Assembly: GCA_948567375.1 (NCBI GenBank)
Contig: OX419762.1
Span: forward strand, 36,871,034 to 36,935,033
From: Lunularia cruciata
Taxonomy: Eukaryota > Streptophyta > Marchantiopsida > Lunulariales > Lunulariaceae
Direction of reading: 5' to 3'
Length of the DNA stretch: 64,000 nt
Part shown: positions 9,601-22,130 of the stretch, piece after piece
Numbering within the stretch: position 1 is the stretch's first letter
Layout of the letters: every line of letters begins with the position of its first letter
Notes under the pieces: generated by a model
The model's input: only the letters and a program-made list of their open reading frames with translations
Told to the model about the DNA's origin: nothing
Databases searched by the model: none
Translations under genes and position numbers: made by a program

Positions 9601-11300
9601 TTATAGTATGAGTTTGTAGCACCTTTATATTCACATCAATTGTCTTTTTAGACTTGAATCAAGAGTATTGTTTGAAGTGGGAATTGATATTTCAAATAGA
9701 TTGTAGATCAAAATCTGTACTTTATCTTTTGTCTAAATCTATAATTTATGTAGTCATGTACTATTTCTTATTATTTTTAAATTTACGCTAAAATAAATAA
9801 ATTTTAAATAAATAAATTTTGGCATAATATTTGAGAAATTAATTTATTTTAATTGATAAGGTATTGCTTGTTTGAGATTAGATCATTTGTCTTTCAATGA
9901 ACTTAAATATTCAACTTTAATTCAACTAAATCCTTATAATCCATAGTTAGAAGGGAAAGAAATTTACAAGAAACAAAGTACAAAGACCTGCAAAGTTGTC
10001 ATGAGGACCAAGCAAGGAGTACACAGAACAACAAAGAGGTCATGAGGCTTAAGGGTGTCTCATGAACACTGTGAATATTTAGATTTATAGTTCACAGATT
10101 TTGAAGATGCTACTAATAACTAAGAAAGGATGGATCCAAGACTTTTAACAAAAGTATATCTAGGTTTCAAACCTAATTAAATCATCATGGACTGTTTAAA
10201 CAATTCCAGAATAAAAAAGAATCAATATGTAAAAGGAGAAATGATTAACAGAGGTAATAAGAAATACACGATGTTCATTTTGACAGCCTATTTGATCATG
10301 AAAAGCATAAATATACAGCCCATATTATAGCTTTACATGAAAAATAACAAAAAAACACTGACTAGTATCTAAACTTGTGATATATGCTAGCATTTACAAC
10401 ATAAGCCAGTGTTTGAAGTACAATACTAGTCCTAATACATTTATATTTACCCGACTTCTATAGTATGTATAAATATTTTGGTATTAGATTCCACGTCTGA
10501 TATGAATCTAAGATCTCTCCAAATAGTACGGGTTCTAAACTATAATTTTAATATGGTTTTGTGTATTTTCAAATGAAATTTTTTGTAGAATATGTCAAGT
10601 AACAAGTTCCATCTAGGCTAATCTCTACAACATACATATGTTTTTTGAAATTAAGGCTAAAAATATCCAATAAAAAATATTATGTTGTCACAACTCTTGA
10701 TAAGGATTGACTTATATTATCTACAAATATTTTGATATTAAGATTATAATATTTACATAAGTTGGTATCTATAACATCCATGTTATTTTGAGTTTAAATA
10801 AGAGCTTAAATATATATTCACATCCAAATAATGAACAAAAAATTTCAAGGAACAAGTTCTACAAAATTATAAGCCATTATCTAAGAAATCAATAATAGAT
10901 ATTCCCAAATGATAAGTTTTGAGAATTGCATCTATAACATCCACATGATTTTGAGATAATACTAAAGTTAAATATGAGTTCACACCCAAGTAATCAATTC
11001 TCTTTTTCAAGTAACAAGTTTTATAGAATATAGTTTGGCATCTAAAAATCTAACAATTACATTTGTCCTCAAGTGATAAGTTCTAAGAATTGGCTTCATA
11101 TGAAAAAATCAATTATTTATTGTTTTGATAAACCACAAATCTAATACCCAAACCTCCACAAGAAACCATTCCGATTAAAGTGCAAGCAACGTCCCAAACA
11201 GTGGCAATTTCAATCATATCTTTTGTCACATGTCCAATCATGTTTGCATTTGAGGTTGTGTCTTGTCCCAATTTAAACTTAATTTGTCTAGACCTTTTAT
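9600..11300. repeat. AT-rich region with degenerate repeats
   Basis: The region is AT-rich and gene-free. Between about 10590 and 11115 phrases recur in order: caagtaacaagtt (or caaggaacaagtt), then tctataacatcca, then ttttgag. There are roughly three copies with spacings between about 160 and 250 bp. I read this as an old degenerate tandem repeat or a decayed transposon. No coding sequence is visible. Confidence 0.5.
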
Positions 11301-11309
11301 CTATCTTTT

Positions 11310-11620
11310 AAGATGCACGAACCATGCATCGAAATGAGAGGGGGAAGTCCTGAAGATGCTCATAACCCGCAGCAACTGAAGATCATGAAATCCTAAACCA
11401 TCGAAATGAAACTGTCCAGTTCTCAAATTGAATAACGAAATAGTAGAAAAGAAAGGAATTCCTGGGAAAAGAGAAAAATAGAAGTGATCTTGATAAATAT
11501 ATTAATTCTAGCTGTAGTAAGATTATTGAGGCCGTCATGATCTAGGGTGGTAATAAGCTTTAAATGACCTAAAACGACATTTGTGGTTATTATCGAGGAA
11601 GAAGAAACTGAAAGATCACA
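11310..11620. repeat. Dispersed repeat R5, copy 1
   Basis: The segment matches 24740-25050 in the same orientation. Both have gatgcac-aaccat, gattattgaggcc-tcatg, taaatgac and gaggaagaagaa in the same order. Function is unknown. Confidence 0.75.
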
Positions 11621-11639
11621 AATAAAAATCTAGGACATA

Positions 11640-13100
11640 ATAAGAGAAAAGTGATGAAAATCAAAAACTTATATTACATCGTACTGGCAAACAGTAACTT
11701 CAAAAACAAATCATATTTGACAGAACTGTAAGTTTTCCGTTTATGTTAGTTTATGCGATGCAAGTCCAACGATTCTGTAAGTAGTCCTGATAATCATCAC
11801 TGTTATTGCACACCCATCGATCATTGATCGTTGTAAAACCAATCCTTTATTTCTCTAATGAATTGTGATGTTTGACACACCACATGTCCTGTATCTCACT
11901 TCTCTACCCACAAGACGTAAAAAGAGTAGCTTGACTGCCTGTCAATATACACACAGGCAAACATGAGAGTAGTTTTGGCATTAAATTTATACAAAAAATC
12001 AATTTGAAAATTGATTATCACGCCCGCTTTGCACAATTGAGACGGGGTTAACTGCCAAGAACAAACATTGACGAAACGATTATTTCTTGCTTTGAAAGAA
12101 TAGCTATATTAAGACTATACCAACAACCATAACCAATTACTCTCAATGCTCCCACCTGTAAACATGATCTATACCAACTTACAAAAAGTATATAATACGA
12201 AGAAGTATGGAAGAGTTGAATATTCGCTTAAAGTCCTTGATAGCTAGCCGAAGCTCAATTCATTTTCGTCAAGAATATGTTCACCCACATAAATCCCCAA
12301 AACGGTGCAACGTCCCACATTTCTGTAAATCTTAGACCACATGGGTTGCTTGAGAAACTGGAGCCTATAGGAGAGCTTTACCTCTGTGTATGTTGGAGTG
12401 AATCTTGGCACAGAAGTATTCCAGCGACTGTCTACCAGCCTCAAAGATCACCATTACTTGCGTCATATGTACCCAACCAAATTAGTGAGCATAGTCATCT
12501 CCACCAATATCAACAGACACGCAAACCAAGGAGAGCCCTCATACATATTTCATCCTTTTGTGAGATAACTGTGTATAACGACCCGGAAAGAGACCTATAT
12601 ATCAAAGGTATCCGATATAAAGATATAAAGATATCCGACATAAAGATCCGGTAATGACAGAGATCTACACCTTCTCTTTTATAGAATGTGCCTAGCCTCC
12701 TAGAGCTGTCATCTCCTCGCTATCTGAAAGCTAATACGGAATTTTAGGCTAAAGATATGCGTACTATACATCTAACCTTTCCACTTCAATTTTAAGAATA
12801 TTACTGTACTATGACAAAAATTGTCATCAAGGAAGAGCTTGCGTTTGCTTCACAATGTTAAAAATTAAGCTGAATTTAGGAAATAAAAGTGTTTATTGAC
12901 ACTTTTATTGACCAACACCTATCTCAAAAGAGATGGGATGATGCACTTTTTACTCAATGCATAACATAAATCCAGAGGTATCTTAAACGTCATTTGGATT
13001 TGTTGATTAGCGCAGCTGTAACTTACATGATTTGAGGCATGAAGCTTAACAAGTGACAGTTGCCAAGCACTCCAAGCAGAACTATCATATCTACACAAAT
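11640..13100. other. Unassigned sequence
   Basis: Short frames overlap at 12244-12654 on both strands. A minus-strand frame ends in YVGEHILDENELSFG and may be a gene fragment, but I do not recognise it. A short run near 12595-12650 repeats gatataaagata. Otherwise nothing is evident. Confidence 0.35.
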
Positions 13101-14330
13101 ATAGGTCCACTAACCCGTCAATTTCATTGCGGAAATTGGAGATTGGCTAATGCTTTCTGGAATGCGTTTAACCAAACATTATAGCCATATAAAGTTTGTT
13201 ATACGCCCGGTTAATGAATCATTTGGGAAAGAAGAAGAAGAAAATGTAAAGAAGGAACCCATGTCACAGTGGGTACGTCATGTAAGAACAACTAAACATC
13301 TGCACTCTAATTGAATAAGGCTCCGCCCCGGATCTACATTGAGTTACATCTCAACCACCAACAACCTACATAGAGTCAGCTCATCTCAATAACGATTTTA
13401 GACATGATTCAGGTGTCTCAAGGACAACACTGCAACTTAGTCCCGGGTCACATTCTTTTACCAAATATGCAAAGAGGAAAATGAAATAGTACCTGGCTTG
13501 GTGCATGTACGGTAATCCTACCGAAGATCAAATTCTGGAAAGGTCACCGACATAGCCCCAAACATTGGATGGCTTGCATAGCTCGGTTGCTATCTGTAGA
13601 CATTTAGATGTTTTATCATGAGAGCATGCTCTGCATCAAACCGGGCTCCATGTTCATCTCCCATGACAAACTTAACATAACTACGGTGCTTGAGTCTTTC
13701 GTACTCGTTGTAGTCAAATTTCAAACTCTTATTCAAATCCGACAACGCTCCGTCATAGTCACCCATGATTCTCTTCAAAATGCCCCTCTCTTGCCAATGG
13801 TTCCCATCCTTTCTGTTGATCTCAATGGAACGGTTCAGATCCTCCAAAGCCCCGGCTTTGTTCCCAAGTTGCGCTCTTGCGAAAGCTCTGTGGCTGCGAG
13901 CAAAACATGAGAGACGACAAACCTCAGCCAGGTACACGTGGGATCCCTCTATGGCTCGATTTGCAGCGGGCTGAATGAATGTACATTACCTTAGACTGAC
14001 TGCTCTCAAAATAACCTGCCGATAATGAACGAATTTTAAATTATGGAGGTGAGAAAACGAATATGAGTTTAATTGTTTTGTTTCATTTCGTATTTCAATA
14101 AAAGATCAACGAGTTTCAGTCTTTTAGCATTTATGGGAACGTCGCCGTTAAGATGTTATCCAAAGTTAAGTTATGAATAACTTCGGTATTTCAATCTTAA
14201 TTTACTTTTTATTTGGTTTACAAATATTTGATTCTATATTTGCAAGTGCTCTACGGGCACTAAGCTCCGCCACACTCGACTTTTTCTCATAGTTTTCTTG
14301 ACCTAACTATCATTTTAATGAAAAAAAGAA
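13100..14330. repeat. Segmental duplicate of the TPR locus, copy 2
   Basis: This is the partner of 610-1760, in the same orientation and better preserved. Similarity covers the coding part and both flanks. Confidence 0.8.
13590..13970 (-). pseudogene. Last exon of a TPR-repeat protein, gene fragment
   Basis: From a plausible splice acceptor (ttcattcag, exon beginning at 13970 on the minus strand) the frame is open to a stop at 13590, about 126 residues. It contains roughly three tetratricopeptide units. The clearest helices are RAFARAQLGNKAGALEDLN, GNHWQERGILKRIMGDYDGA and SYVKFVMGDEHGARFDAEHA, with the expected small and aromatic positions. TPR arrays are protein-binding scaffolds. Nothing upstream on the minus strand gives the rest of the gene, so this is probably an isolated exon, although this exon itself is intact. 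It could be the real 3' end of a gene with a long intron, whose upstream exons I cannot see. Confidence 0.65.
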
Positions 14331-16100
14331 GAAGTCTTCAACTGTGACAAATATAATCTATTCCGAGACATATATTTTTAAAGTTCTCCTTATCGGTTTT
14401 CCTCTCCAAAACAATCACAATATAATGCACGCTCGACATGACCTAAACTTGCCAGCGGGTTGATTCCAGGGAAAACGGAAATACCACTGAATAACCCGCG
14501 AAACAACTGTTTCAACCTTTACGAAACCATAAAAACCCCAAGGAGGAATCAAATCAAGAGTTATCATGAGATTTGAAAAAATAGACATTTCTCATGGTCC
14601 CCGGATTCTTTTATATACGCGGTCTTTATAAGTCAAGACTTAATCTGCATGGAAAATAGTGTGAATCATCCTTGAAAAGGTGACAGTTATCTTTACCATC
14701 TTCAAGTCCCTATGTAAAGAATCGGACCTGAACTCTTCCCCAAGTTTCATGCGTTAATATTGTCTGTTTTTGTCAACTTGGCAATTGTCAGTCAATCGAT
14801 GTCTAAGGAAAGACTTCTGTTTATGCTGTATGCTCAATGAATAATCTATAAGGATGGTGTGTGTGATTGCTTTCTTGAGTTGCCGGTTCGTGTGTTAACA
14901 ATTGATAGAGATTGAGATAATTCTCCGTCTAGAAAGGACTACTCTAAGACTACAACGTACGAGATGAAAATTAGTCTCCATTTTCATACTAAATTTATTT
15001 ATCATTCTCATCGACGAAATTGATATTAATTCAATGATAGAAAACAAGTAACAAAGGTTTTCTAAGAAACTCAGTGAAATTAGATCCAGAACCGGCAAAA
15101 GGCCAGGTTTTGTAGACCATATATTCTGAGTTATGGTAAGGATAACGTGCACACAATATATGTGATATCTCTTTCCATTATGAATGGTGATTTTCGTGAT
15201 TTCCCATGCAACAACCAGTAAATACTGGAGTATTTATTAGCAACTCCAGTATTTTGGAAGTTTATCTTAGAGCTCATCATGTGAGCTCTCATATAACTTG
15301 GATTTTGGGAGTTGTCCCTTTTGCTTTTGATGGTAGAGAAATATATTTCTAACAAGTGTAATTACAGAATAAACATTTGAATAAGTATTCATCAAAGATC
15401 ATCAATAATATCGAAAGAGTAGTGAAAAATTAGAACTTACGAAAATTAATTAAATTAAGATTTCAGATCGTGACTTTTGTCAAAGTCACTTTGAAATATA
15501 TTTCTAAATATGATGAATATGTCCAAGAGGAAAAGAAATGATACGCGTTTAACGGATTCACTCAACATCTGATGATAAAGAACCAAACTAAAAGGTTGAT
15601 GGTAAAAAACCATAAAGAAAAGAACAAACCTTAACCAGACAGTCGAGGTAGACGGAACACGTATGCGGAGAGATGGACTTTCACGGTATGGTTTTTCAGA
15701 AATAGTTTTGACAGATATCGGAGGGATGAATAATAAACTTTATAATTATTTATAGTGAACTATGTAACGAGATGTGATGTTAATAAATTGTGGCACCGGA
15801 TATGCCCTCCAATTTGCAGTCATTTATAAAAATCAGGTGGAATGTTAGTGATGTTTAGGAATGGCCTACTGAAATAAATGATTGTTAGAAGAAGTGGTTT
15901 ATTGAGAGGGTGACCAAGTGGTTTGGTGGGTGTGTTTTGGAATGAGATATATGAAATTTGTTAGCGGATCCAAAATTCCGCTCTCAACTATTCAAATTCT
16001 CAACTCAAATTCACCATCCCGGGTGCAAGTGCTCCTTATATCAGTCAACTAAACAGTGGTTTTGTAGTTTCACATTGGTGTGTTGGTTCATTTCCATAGA
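14330..16100. other. Unassigned AT-rich sequence
   Basis: No supported gene. Short minus-strand frames near 14895-15355 carry no motif. An imperfect palindrome (gagctcatcatgtgagctc, about 15271-15289) is the only structure I noticed. Confidence 0.4.
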
Positions 16101-16112
16101 TTATAGTGGCAA

Positions 16113-17230
16113 ATGATAGCACAAGTTATGGGAAAATATCTATGCCGCCTTATGGCAACCAAGAAATTGATTAAGGGTCGAGAGATTTTACTCCAAAAGG
16201 ACGGTGATAATTTAGCAATGGGAGATCAAGTACCTTGTTGTAGTGCAGGAGGCTTGCTCTTGGATGAAGATCCAAGATCTATAGACTCCCATTTGAATTT
16301 GCAACCCGAACAATCATTAGGGAAATTTGGAGGAGGATGGCTTATTTTGTGCTTTGCAAAGCAAAAGAGGATGAAAGGTTCCGCATGACGACGCACCATT
16401 ATGGCCAAATACTGGATATTTAGAGGACCCCAAGCATTTTGCATAGATTCATGGTGGGAATTGCAAAAAGCCTATTTAGAAATCCACTGCTTTTAGTTTC
16501 ATGGCAACAATTTTGATACAAGAGGGCAAGGATTTCCTATTGCTATGACAGGTGATAGGCTTTATAAGAATGGTTGTGGTACATGAAACAATAAAAAAAA
16601 ACTCAAGAGTTGAAGAACAAGGCTATTAGAGAAGGTGTCACAGAGAAGGAATATGGCAAAGTGTGTAGAACTAAAGAAGATAAAATGAATGGAATGTGCC
16701 CACATTTTGCTAGAATGGAAGCCATGTTTGGGAACAAAACAAACATTAGTCCATTTGCTATGGTAAGTTTGGAAGATTTAAATCCCAATTCGAGCAAGGT
16801 TTGCTTGGAGGAGGTCCACGGGGGTGTAGAGGAGTGCTCTCAATTCCCATCTCCCCCAAATGTGGTGCTCCCAAACACATCTTCCAATTTGTCCCAAACA
16901 CCCAAGGGATGGAAAATATACCTAGTATTGACATGGATAATTGAATCCAATTGCCTAAGGAGGAATCACCATTTGTTGCACCGATAGAGGACTCACATTT
17001 TGTTACACCACCTCCACTAACTTCTATAGGGGATGGGTCCAAGTGCACTTTCCTTGACCAAGAAGGAGAACATGACCCAAAGGGGAGAAAAGGTGGAATA
17101 TCATCAAGTAAGGTATCTCGGATGTCACCTAGTATGTCATTGTCTCATGATTTAGCAAAAATCACCATGTTGAACACTAAAGAAGAGGTTATGAATCAAA
17201 GAATCAAAGAAGAGGTTATGACTAGTTGAA
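16113..17230 (+). pseudogene. Decayed unknown reading frames
   Basis: Three plus-strand frames follow one another (16113-16388, 16610-16987, 16951-17229). The middle one contains TKEDKMNGMCPHFARMEAMF. This C-P-H-F-x-x-M-E-x-x-F pattern recalls proteins with Myb/SANT-like or trihelix DNA-binding domains, some of them transposon-derived. I consider that a weak hint only. Stops and frame changes between the pieces indicate a pseudogene. Confidence 0.3.
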
Positions 17231-17239
17231 CTAGAAGCC

Positions 17240-17640
17240 ACAAACATGAGGAAAAGAGAGAAAACATTGATGAAAATTAGAGACATAAAAGCTAAAAGTT
17301 GAAATTAAGAGAAGAAACTAAGTGTAGATAAAAGGAAAGTTGGGTGCAGGCAAACATAGGTTCAAGGAGAAGAGTTTAGAGTCAAAGAACACTCATGAAA
17401 TCAAAATGAGTCTCCTCTGGGCAGGAAAATCTCTTGAGAAAATAAGCCAGTATTTCAAAGTGCTAACTCAATTTCTGCATGAAATTGAACATTTTTCCTC
17501 TTCAAAAGAAAACAATACTTCTACAAATTCATCATACTTTAGTAATAGCAAATATCATGCCACAATGTAACCTGAGTATGTTTAAATTAAAGATGAGTTT
17601 TAATAAATTGATTTTAAGACTCTGTATTTTGGAATGACTA
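17240..17640. other. Unassigned sequence
   Basis: One short plus-strand frame (17340-17570) has no recognisable motif. Nothing else is evident. Confidence 0.35.
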
Positions 17641-18010
17641 TGGAGTTAAATGGCACTTGTTGGTGCTCATTAGCACTAGCTACCACTCATTGAAGCTTGT
17701 TAGTGCTCATTGGTGCTTGTTGTCAATGCCTCGTGCTGCCCCCAAGTTGCACCAATAGTGAGTGGCACCAAGTGGGTAAAAGGCAACAAAGATGGCACCT
17801 ATTGTTATGGCATGATGTACATGGGCGCTATGTGATGCAGATCAATGATGACTCATAGGCACCTAGTGCCACAAGATGCTGCTTAGTGCCATTGAGTGAC
17901 ACAAGCTGAATACTATGTTTAGGATGTGTAGCCTATTTGATTAAGGATGACGTGCAATGGCGCCCATTGTTGTGGGTGGCACTCATAGGTGCCAAGTGAT
18001 ACCTGATTAA
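17640..18010. repeat. Degenerate GGTGCC-type repeat block 1
   Basis: The block is built from variations of TTGGTGCTCATT, TGGCACCTA and AGTGCCATTGAGTG, on both strands, with a short irregular spacing of roughly 10-15 bp. The same vocabulary recurs at 20580-20880 and 21750-22130. It is not a clean tandem array. It looks like an old microsatellite-like expansion that has mutated heavily. Confidence 0.6.
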
Positions 18011-18019
18011 ACATAGTTT

Positions 18020-19640
18020 GGTGTGAGGCACAAGTGACACATAACACATGAAAGTAGAGATGAGATTTTGACAAGGAGATTTAGGGAATTGGTGATAAAA
18101 AGTATGAGAGAGAATATGATGCACAAATGTACATGAGATGTGTATAAATGCGGAGCCACTCAAGCATGTAACTATGCTAAAGGAGAAGGAGGTGAAGAAT
18201 AAGAGGGAGATGAAACATGGTGTCAAAGTGCTGCTATTGCATCCTCAAGTCTTTGCCATTATACATGATGTTGAATACTAAATGGACTCAATGACCACCA
18301 AAGAGTCCACTCTCTCTTATCCAAGTGTTGATACCTGATATTGGTTACAAGAATGGAATATGAGTCACTACTATAAGAACTTGATTTACCTTATGTCCTC
18401 TTTTGCCCAAATAACAGCAGGCCCATCATCATGGACAAATCTATCCACTTATCAAAGGACCAAATGACCAAGTGTATGATGTTCTCTCTACCCTATAGGA
18501 CAAAATTGGGTAGGATGGATAGTACCATGTGGATGGTTCATATAATAAGAGAGTGAAAAAACTGTTTAGATTCAAAAGATCACAAAGAGGTAAACCTAAT
18601 GAAGTGAGATGCTCATATGATCTAACTCTTAGTCTTTTGAACTCATCATCTCACTAGACATCTGAAGAAAAAAAATGCCATGAGGTAAGACCAGGTGTGA
18701 ACTCCCTCCGAGAGTTCCAACCACTACCACATGCTCTGTAGCAACTACTCCACTCCATCCGGAGTAAGATCTATCCACAAGATAACCTCAAAGCATAGCA
18801 AACAGAACAAGATGAAATGGCGAACACTAGGATGTGCAACCTATCCTACAGGCCTTGATTATGTGTGAGGGTATCAACCATGTCTAGTTTTCCACGTCTC
18901 CCATGCATGGAAAATTGGTGCTACCACAAACCCAATATGATGCCAAATAAGTAACATCCACAAAAATAATCTTCTTCTACATGAAGCTTGGGAAGAGAAT
19001 ATGTAGAATTCTCTCTTAATAGACAAAGCTTGAGTCCATTGAGTCTCCAGACTATGAGGTAAGGCAAAAGTCTAGGTCTCTTGAGTCACAACCGTGCAAG
19101 GTAACATATGGTTGGTATCTATCACAATGGTGGCATCAGTTTGGGTCTGCATCTCACTATGGGTATGGGTCTAGCAAGCAATAATACATAGTCTTGGTCC
19201 AAGATAAGCCACACAAGCCCTAGCCTAAGCTAGACTACTCTCACTCTCCTCTACCTAAACATGTGCATTCTTGTACCTCTTCATAGCAAATGCTAACTCT
19301 CTTGCCTAATTCTATAACTGGGCCGTATAACCCTCAACCATGGTAGCGGCACCTAGGATGTCCAAGTCCAAGTCAACTAATCTCTACTCTCTCTCCATCT
19401 CATAAGTAATAAAGTTCAGATGCCTCTACTCCTTTGCAGCAATAGTATCCTCTCTCTCACAAAGGAGTCTCTCTCTCTACTAACAATCTACCATGCTCCT
19501 CAAAGCTCTCCAATCTACTCTTGCGCTCAAGCACTAATCTCTCTTGCTTCTCTATAGTTTGCAATGTATGTAAAGAAACCATCATTGACTACATACTCAT
19601 CCATTGAGTAAAACTCACTTTTGAATCAAGTAAATAGAAA
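18020..19640 (-). pseudogene. Decayed coiled-coil-like reading frames
   Basis: On the minus strand, around 19440-19600, the translation reads TLQTIEKQERLVLERKSRLE, which is heptad-like and charged. Further down (19130-19400) come YTAQL and RELAFAMKRYKNAHV with several stops. The pieces follow the acidic frame at 19760-20327 on the same strand and may be parts of one transposon or host gene. The rest of the interval (18020-19100) shows nothing I can name. Confidence 0.3.
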
Positions 19641-19759
19641 AGTTCACTAATTAAGGTATGTTAAATTAACTCATTTATTAAATCTGGTAATGGTATATAC
19701 AATAGAACTTTGTATATTTTCAAATATAAAAAAATATGCCAAAACTCAAATCTTATCAA

Positions 19760-20327
19760 TCACTCACTGTCCTCATCTTCTTCCTCATCCTCCCCATCAT
19801 CAGCACCGGTATCCTTGTCCTCACTCTTTGCATCCTCATGATCATCATCCTCGTCATCATGTATAATCTCCTCCTCTTCATCACTCAAGTTCATCGCTTC
19901 CTTCTTAAGAATGAAACCTCTGTCCACAAAGAGGTGAGTGAGTATCTGCCCAAGGAAGTTGACTCTGAACTTGCACCCCATGGGTCTCCGCAATTGGCTT
20001 TGCAAACTCCCCACCTCAACAATGATAGGTTGAAATGATAACTCCCTCCAATCATAATCCTCCACACCAAATTTCCTCAACTTTGTCTTGGTGTTGAGAA
20101 CCAAATGCCCATGCACAATCTTGAGCCTAATAGTTGGTGCCACAAGTGCACCCATCAATTATAGAAGCCTTGAAAGCAAGATACACACATTGCCTTGCCA
20201 AATAGCTCTTTGCAACCCTATCTCTTTGTGGAAACCAATCTAAAACAGTTGTGTAAGGAATAGTCTTCCTCCTTGGTGTCTTCTCCCTTGGCATTGCAAG
20301 TGTATCTATAACTATATCCACTATCAA
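19760..20327 (-). pseudogene. Unknown protein with acidic tail, frameshifted
   Basis: Two overlapping minus-strand frames look like one protein. The first (20127-20327) contains VLDWFPQRDRVAKSYLARQC. The second (19760-20158) contains RELSFQPIIVEVGSLQ and ends in an Asp and Glu-rich tail of about 40 residues. A one-base frameshift near 20150 would explain the break. I do not recognise the family. The order, a conserved-looking domain then an acidic tail then a coiled coil downstream, suggests a plant transposon ORF or a nuclear protein. Confidence 0.35.
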
Positions 20328-20339
20328 TTGAAATTATCT

Positions 20340-20580
20340 CCCCTTGATCAAACCTGTACAAGAATTCTTGTCCCAAGAACTCACAAACTCAATACATGGA
20401 AGAACTTGTAAAAACCACCAACCAAAAAATCTTAAACCTCAACAAAGATGTTGGTCACCGCTTGGCAATGACCCCGTACAAGAGAAAGAAGATAGATGCC
20501 ATGGGATGCCACTTTGGGATAGGGAAATCAAGGGAGATTGCCGTGAGATGATGCCTACCAGCATTGGCAGATAGGTGTTG
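20340..20580. other. Unassigned sequence
   Basis: There is a short plus-strand open frame (20344-20574) without a recognisable motif. Confidence 0.3.
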
Positions 20581-20880
20581 TCGTACCAAGCGCAGGGTGG
20601 GACAATGTGAGGTGTGTTGCAATGTCCAATCATGGGAGTGGGCACTCATTGTTGCTATTGTGTAGGCACAATAGTGTTGGGTGCCGCTGTAGGATAAGAA
20701 AATGTTAAAAACAAAGGAGTTGACATTGGGTGACACTCATTGGTTTTGTGAGACAAAGAAGGGGTTTAACAAGTTGACACTTGGTGATATAAGGAGGCGT
20801 GGAGTACATGAGGAGGTACTATAAGACAAACCGTATTGGCACCGGGTGACACTTGTAGGCACTAAATATTGACACTCTAA
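20580..20880. repeat. Degenerate GGTGCC-type repeat block 2
   Basis: Motifs such as gggtgacactcattgg, cttggtgatat and gcaccgggtgacacttgtagg recur, related to blocks at 17640-18010 and 21750-22130. Confidence 0.5.
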
Positions 20881-20899
20881 AAGTGAAAGAAAGACAGAA

Positions 20900-21740
20900 A
20901 TGGAGATGAACTTTTGAAAACTAGAGAAAAAATGGAGAAACAAACTGAGGAAAGAAAGAAAATACCTCTAGATGTGGGTAATATAGGCCAATTACATTGA
21001 GATTGACCTCCTTGATTCCACCTATAGTTGTTCAAATTTGATGTTTATCCATCCAACACCATTTGATGAAGTTTATTGGGTGTTGAATGGTGTGGAATCC
21101 AATAAGCCAATCTCCTTCTTGAGTATTCTTCATGTCCTCACCGTCTACAATCTTCTTGTAACCCCAAATTTCTGCCATGGAGAATATAGGAAATGCAAGA
21201 ACTCAAATGAGAGAATTTGATTGATAGAATTCTTGGGCTCCTTGCTCCTTGCTCTCCTCTCACCTTTCACTTCTATTCAAAAACTACTACTTTTGCTCTC
21301 ATGAAAAAACTCTCAAACCCTCATTTAAACCCTTCTGCTCAATTTCAACTCTTGGTCCCAAAACAAAAACCATGAAATCTTGTCTCAAAATACAAATCTC
21401 TCTCACCACTCTTGAACCTCCTTGTTCTGCCTAGAAACTCAAACAACACTCAAAATCAATGGGTACATCCTTTTGAAACAAAAAATTGCAAACTCTTTTA
21501 AAAAACACCCTCCTCTTTCAAAAACCACTAAGCTGAAGTGCTCATGAAAACTTCCCAAAATGCTCAATTCAAGAAATGTGAAAGGTATTTGCAAGGGGAG
21601 GGTTTATATAGCCTCCACATGACAAAAAAATGATATAAATTGCACTCAATAAATTTTTATTTTAGGAGAAAGAACCCAAATACAACAAAAAAAATTAAAA
21701 GTCATGAGTAGCAACCAATGGCAACGTGCGGCACACCATG
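20900..21740. other. Unassigned sequence
   Basis: Short frames near 21038-21434 on the plus strand have no recognisable motif. Composition is pyrimidine-rich on the plus strand from 21240 to 21560. Confidence 0.35.
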
Positions 21741-21749
21741 TTACCAACC

Positions 21750-22130
21750 ACGACACCAAATCGTTACATAAGATGAGCACCTTTGAGCACCCTTGAGTGC
21801 CATCACACGGTGATATGTTGAGTACCATTGAGCATCGAGAGGTGAAATCCGAATGTAAACATTATGGCGGGTGGCTCCCAACACCCGTTGGCATCTCTGG
21901 GTAAGTGCGGCTTCTACGGGCAAGCATTGGCTGGCATCACCCTTACTAAAGCACACTAAGTGTCCCTTAGTGCCATCTAGCCACTTTTCTAGAGCACATT
22001 GGGTGTCAATTAGCACCATCCAATGACTTTGAGTGCTTTTGGGTGTCAACCAACACCATCCAACAACTTCAAGTTTATACTATGCATCACCAAGCACCAC
22101 CAACTGTCATTGGGCATTGCCACGTACATT
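21750..22130. repeat. Degenerate GGTGCC-type repeat block 3
   Basis: The block consists of variations on GAGCACC, GAGTGCCAT and TGGGTGTCA-A-CACCATCCAA, for example gggtgtcaattagcaccatc and gggtgtcaaccaacaccatc about 45 bp apart. It belongs with blocks 1 and 2. Confidence 0.6.

Noticed and set aside
12305-12320. Plant snRNA promoter element (GTCCCACAT)
   Set aside because: Only 9 of 11 bases fit, and no snRNA sequence or TATA box follows at the right distance.
19736-20038. Hydrophobic plus-strand ORF resembling membrane segments
   Set aside because: It is the opposite-strand shadow of the Asp and Glu-rich tail of the minus-strand frame.
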